Origin: Paenibacillus_E sp964253085
GTDB taxonomy: Bacteria > Bacillota > Bacilli > Paenibacillales > NBRC-103111
Length of the DNA: 64,000 nt
Reading direction: 5' to 3'
Assembly: GCF_964253085.1 (NCBI RefSeq)
Contig: NZ_CAXUQH020000001.1
Coordinates: 6,324,001 to 6,388,000, forward strand
The position numbers were made by a program, and so were the translations under genes. Under the pieces are notes generated by a model. It searched no databases, had not been told where the DNA came from, and was given only the letters and a program-made list of their open reading frames with translations. How positions within the stretch are numbered: the stretch's first letter is position 1; every line of letters starts with the position of its first letter. This document shows positions 62,325-64,000 of the stretch, piece after piece.

Positions 62325-64000
62325 CTACTTCACCTCGACCTGCACCTGATCAGGTCGATACACTGCCAACAACTCGCCCGCAGAATTCGCGGCGAACATC
62401 ACGGTACGCTCGGCTTCCAGCTCGAACGCGTAACTCCGGCCCGTTGCCGGATCGGTCACTTCAATCTGCGTGTCCACGCCGAACTCCGAGACGAAGATAA
62501 ACAACGCGCCAGCATCGAAGCTCAACTTCCGTCCATACACGCCCGGCAGCTGCCCGCCTTTCGCCCACGTCAACTCCGCCTCAACACCGGCTGCCTTCAT
62601 CGCATACGCGTACAGCTTCTCAAGTACATCGCCGCGCTCACCAAGCTCCACTGGGAGTGGACACCAGATCAGCCGCCCTTTACCCAGCTCGTAGCTACGA
62701 ACGACGCCATGCTGCGAATTCCATTTTCCATCATCAGAAAGTGGAACCTCTTTATTCAGCTGAGCGATCCGCGATCCTCCAAAGGACACAGGAAGCATTT
62801 CGCCATCCAAAACCATCGCTTCTTCCCGCACGATGTTACTGAGCACCGTTTCACCTACAATATCGGTCAAGCGAGCAACTGGTGCCCAGTACTCATTTAA
62901 ACCAAGCGGCCCCGTAAACAATAGCGTTCCGCCATTCTCACGGACATGCGTCGTCAATTTCGTAAGCGCGGCATCACTGAAGTTATGTGCACTTGGCACG
63001 ATAATTAGTTTCGGCTGATCCGTCGCCAAAGCTTCCAAATGATACTCGCTCAACCCGCGGAACGGTACATTCATCCCATAAGCTAGTGTTCGAGTCAGCT
63101 TCGCTGTTGCGTCACCGGCTACTTTGCGCGTGGAAAAATCATTTGAATACGGGAACACAGCCACGACATCCTCTAATTTGCGTCCAACGAAGAGATCACG
63201 AATCGCGCCCATGAATGCCCCGAAATCGTAGGAAACATCAGCCTCCGGCTTCTCAGTCCCATCTGCCCGAAGCGCACCAATATGCGACTCATTGATATTG
63301 TTCATATAGAAGTTGATATTCCAAATCCACTGAACAGCCCCCGCCCCACCTGTCGAGAAGGCATAGGCATATTTGCGCTCCAAAATATTTCTCAACTCAT
63401 ATTCCGAACGCTTCGCGCGCCCATCCGCAGTCTCTACATACATAATGCCCGTTTCTTGAATCAAGCTTGGCTTCGTCGGCGCCTTGGAGAAAATCCCGTC
63501 CCACACCAACTGATCCATCAACCACCACGTATGAACCGTCGTATAATCCACAGCTTCCGCGTAAAAGAATGGCGATGGCCGCTGTGCGCCTAATCCCTCA
63601 TCCTGTCCCACAGTCGCTAACTGTGCGGGATTGATACTGCGAATTGTCGCGATCAATTCCTTCGCCCAACGATTATGCATATCCATGGTGAAAAGGGTGT
63701 AGTCCAGCCATGGCCCGCCTTTTTTCTCCATCGTTTCCGTGGTACTCATGTTCACCTCAGAAGGATCGAGCAATCGGACACTAGCAAAACTCGGCAGCTC
63801 CGCAGGAGACATATTCCACCGCTCTTGCAGCTTGCGAATATCCCCATGACGCTCCTCCAGCCAAGCTACGTATGCTTCGTGTTCGAAAGCATCATGTGCC
63901 GACTGCGGCCCCGCAAAAGGTTTGCTCGGATTGAACATCGACGGCTCATTGATCAGATCCCAATGCACATTCGTTGTTTCCTTATGTCTAGACACCACCG
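62325..64000 (-). CDS. Glycoside hydrolase, beta-galactosidase/cellulase-like (5' end outside window)
   Basis: At least 557 aa; the frame continues past the window edge, so the N-terminal part of the TIM barrel is missing. Visible: the acid/base Glu in WDLINEPSMFNP, the nucleophile Glu in SLIQETGIMY and a GAVQWIWNINFY strand end. A Rossmann-like GH42-type trimerisation domain (about 290-440: KLIIVPSAHNFSDAALTKL, GGTLLFTGPLG) and a C-terminal beta domain follow. It is probably a beta-galactosidase or related exo-glycosidase of clan GH-A; family assignment needs the missing part. Confidence 0.8.
   Translation of the reverse strand, partial: VVSRHKETTNVHWDLINEPSMFNPSKPFAGPQSAHDAFEHEAYVAWLEERHGDIRKLQERWNMSPAELPSFASVRLLDPSEVNMSTTETMEKKGGPWLDYTLFTMDMHNRWAKELIATIRSINPAQLATVGQDEGLGAQRPSPFFYAEAVDYTTVHTWWLMDQLVWDGIFSKAPTKPSLIQETGIMYVETADGRAKRSEYELRNILERKYAYAFSTGGAGAVQWIWNINFYMNNINESHIGALRADGTEKPEADVSYDFGAFMGAIRDLFVGRKLEDVVAVFPYSNDFSTRKVAGDATAKLTRTLAYGMNVPFRGLSEYHLEALATDQPKLIIVPSAHNFSDAALTKLTTHVRENGGTLLFTGPLGLNEYWAPVARLTDIVGETVLSNIVREEAMVLDGEMLPVSFGGSRIAQLNKEVPLSDDGKWNSQHGVVRSYELGKGRLIWCPLPVELGERGDVLEKLYAYAMKAAGVEAELTWAKGGQLPGVYGRKLSFDAGALFIFVSEFGVDTQIEVTDPATGRSYAFELEAERTVMFAANSAGELLAVYRPDQVQVEVK

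Noticed and set aside
62145..62900. A 251-codon plus-strand frame
   Set aside because: It starts inside the BirA operator, runs antisense through the glycoside hydrolase gene, has no ribosome site and its product is low-complexity His/Arg-rich.

Overview
The window looks like chromosome of a spore-forming Paenibacillus-type Firmicute. The evidence is sporulation genes (yhbH, spoVR, a CotF-like coat protein), copper-amine-oxidase-type 'stalk' domains on exported proteins, AraC regulators beside sugar genes, strong AGGAGG-type ribosome binding sites, a TPP riboswitch and a Bacillus-type BirA operator. This assignment is inferred from gene content; no rRNA, tRNA, CRISPR array or prophage was seen.

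Layout. 0.1-7.1 kb (minus): a membrane-anchored FAD oxidoreductase with a stalk domain, a geranylgeranyl-reductase-like flavoprotein, an 881-aa MalT/LuxR-type (LAL) regulator and a FhuF-like 2Fe-2S protein. 7.5-15.2 kb (minus): a complete four-gene Wadjet operon in the order jetD-jetA-jetB-jetC, all overlapping, probably type III; it encodes an SMC-like complex that cleaves circular plasmid DNA. 15.4-19.2 kb (plus): yhbH-spoVR, a broken Uma2 nuclease gene and a coat-protein gene. 19.3-22.8 kb: an APC permease facing YcgG-, LysE/YcgF- and DUF1989-type genes, a set that resembles the B. subtilis ycg region. 23.1-25.1 kb: an ABC-2 exporter pair. 25.3-31.9 kb: a small ORF, a phosphodiester-glycosidase-like protein, an aldo/keto reductase, the NAD-salvage pair pncA-pncB, an SPW-repeat membrane protein with a cre-like site, a secreted stalk protein, and the 3' remnant of a chemoreceptor gene.

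31.9-43.6 kb: a large hybrid sensor kinase, trhO, a hemerythrin-like protein, a chemoreceptor with an unusual topology, and the conserved operon of circularly permuted ATP-grasp, alpha-E and transglutaminase-like proteins. 44.1-53.6 kb: two GNAT acetyltransferases, an AraC fragment, and a sugar cluster (xylose-isomerase-like TIM barrel, two Gfo/Idh/MocA dehydrogenases, nagB, nagA, AraC regulator) that probably catabolises an amino sugar. 53.9-56.1 kb: an AbrB-like regulator, then a TPP riboswitch, terminator and thiC. 56.2-62.1 kb (minus): a biotin operon bioA-D-B-F-H-C behind a near-perfect BirA operator. 62.3 kb to the end: a partial glycoside hydrolase.

The most unusual signal is non-coding. 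Four intergenic gaps (about 7.27, 36.85, 43.74 and 47.33 kb) each hold an element of about 190 bp built from four imperfectly palindromic 21-24-nt units. The unit starts are spaced 51-62-51 nt (50-62-50 in the first). Units resemble each other within an element but differ between elements. I do not recognise this family.
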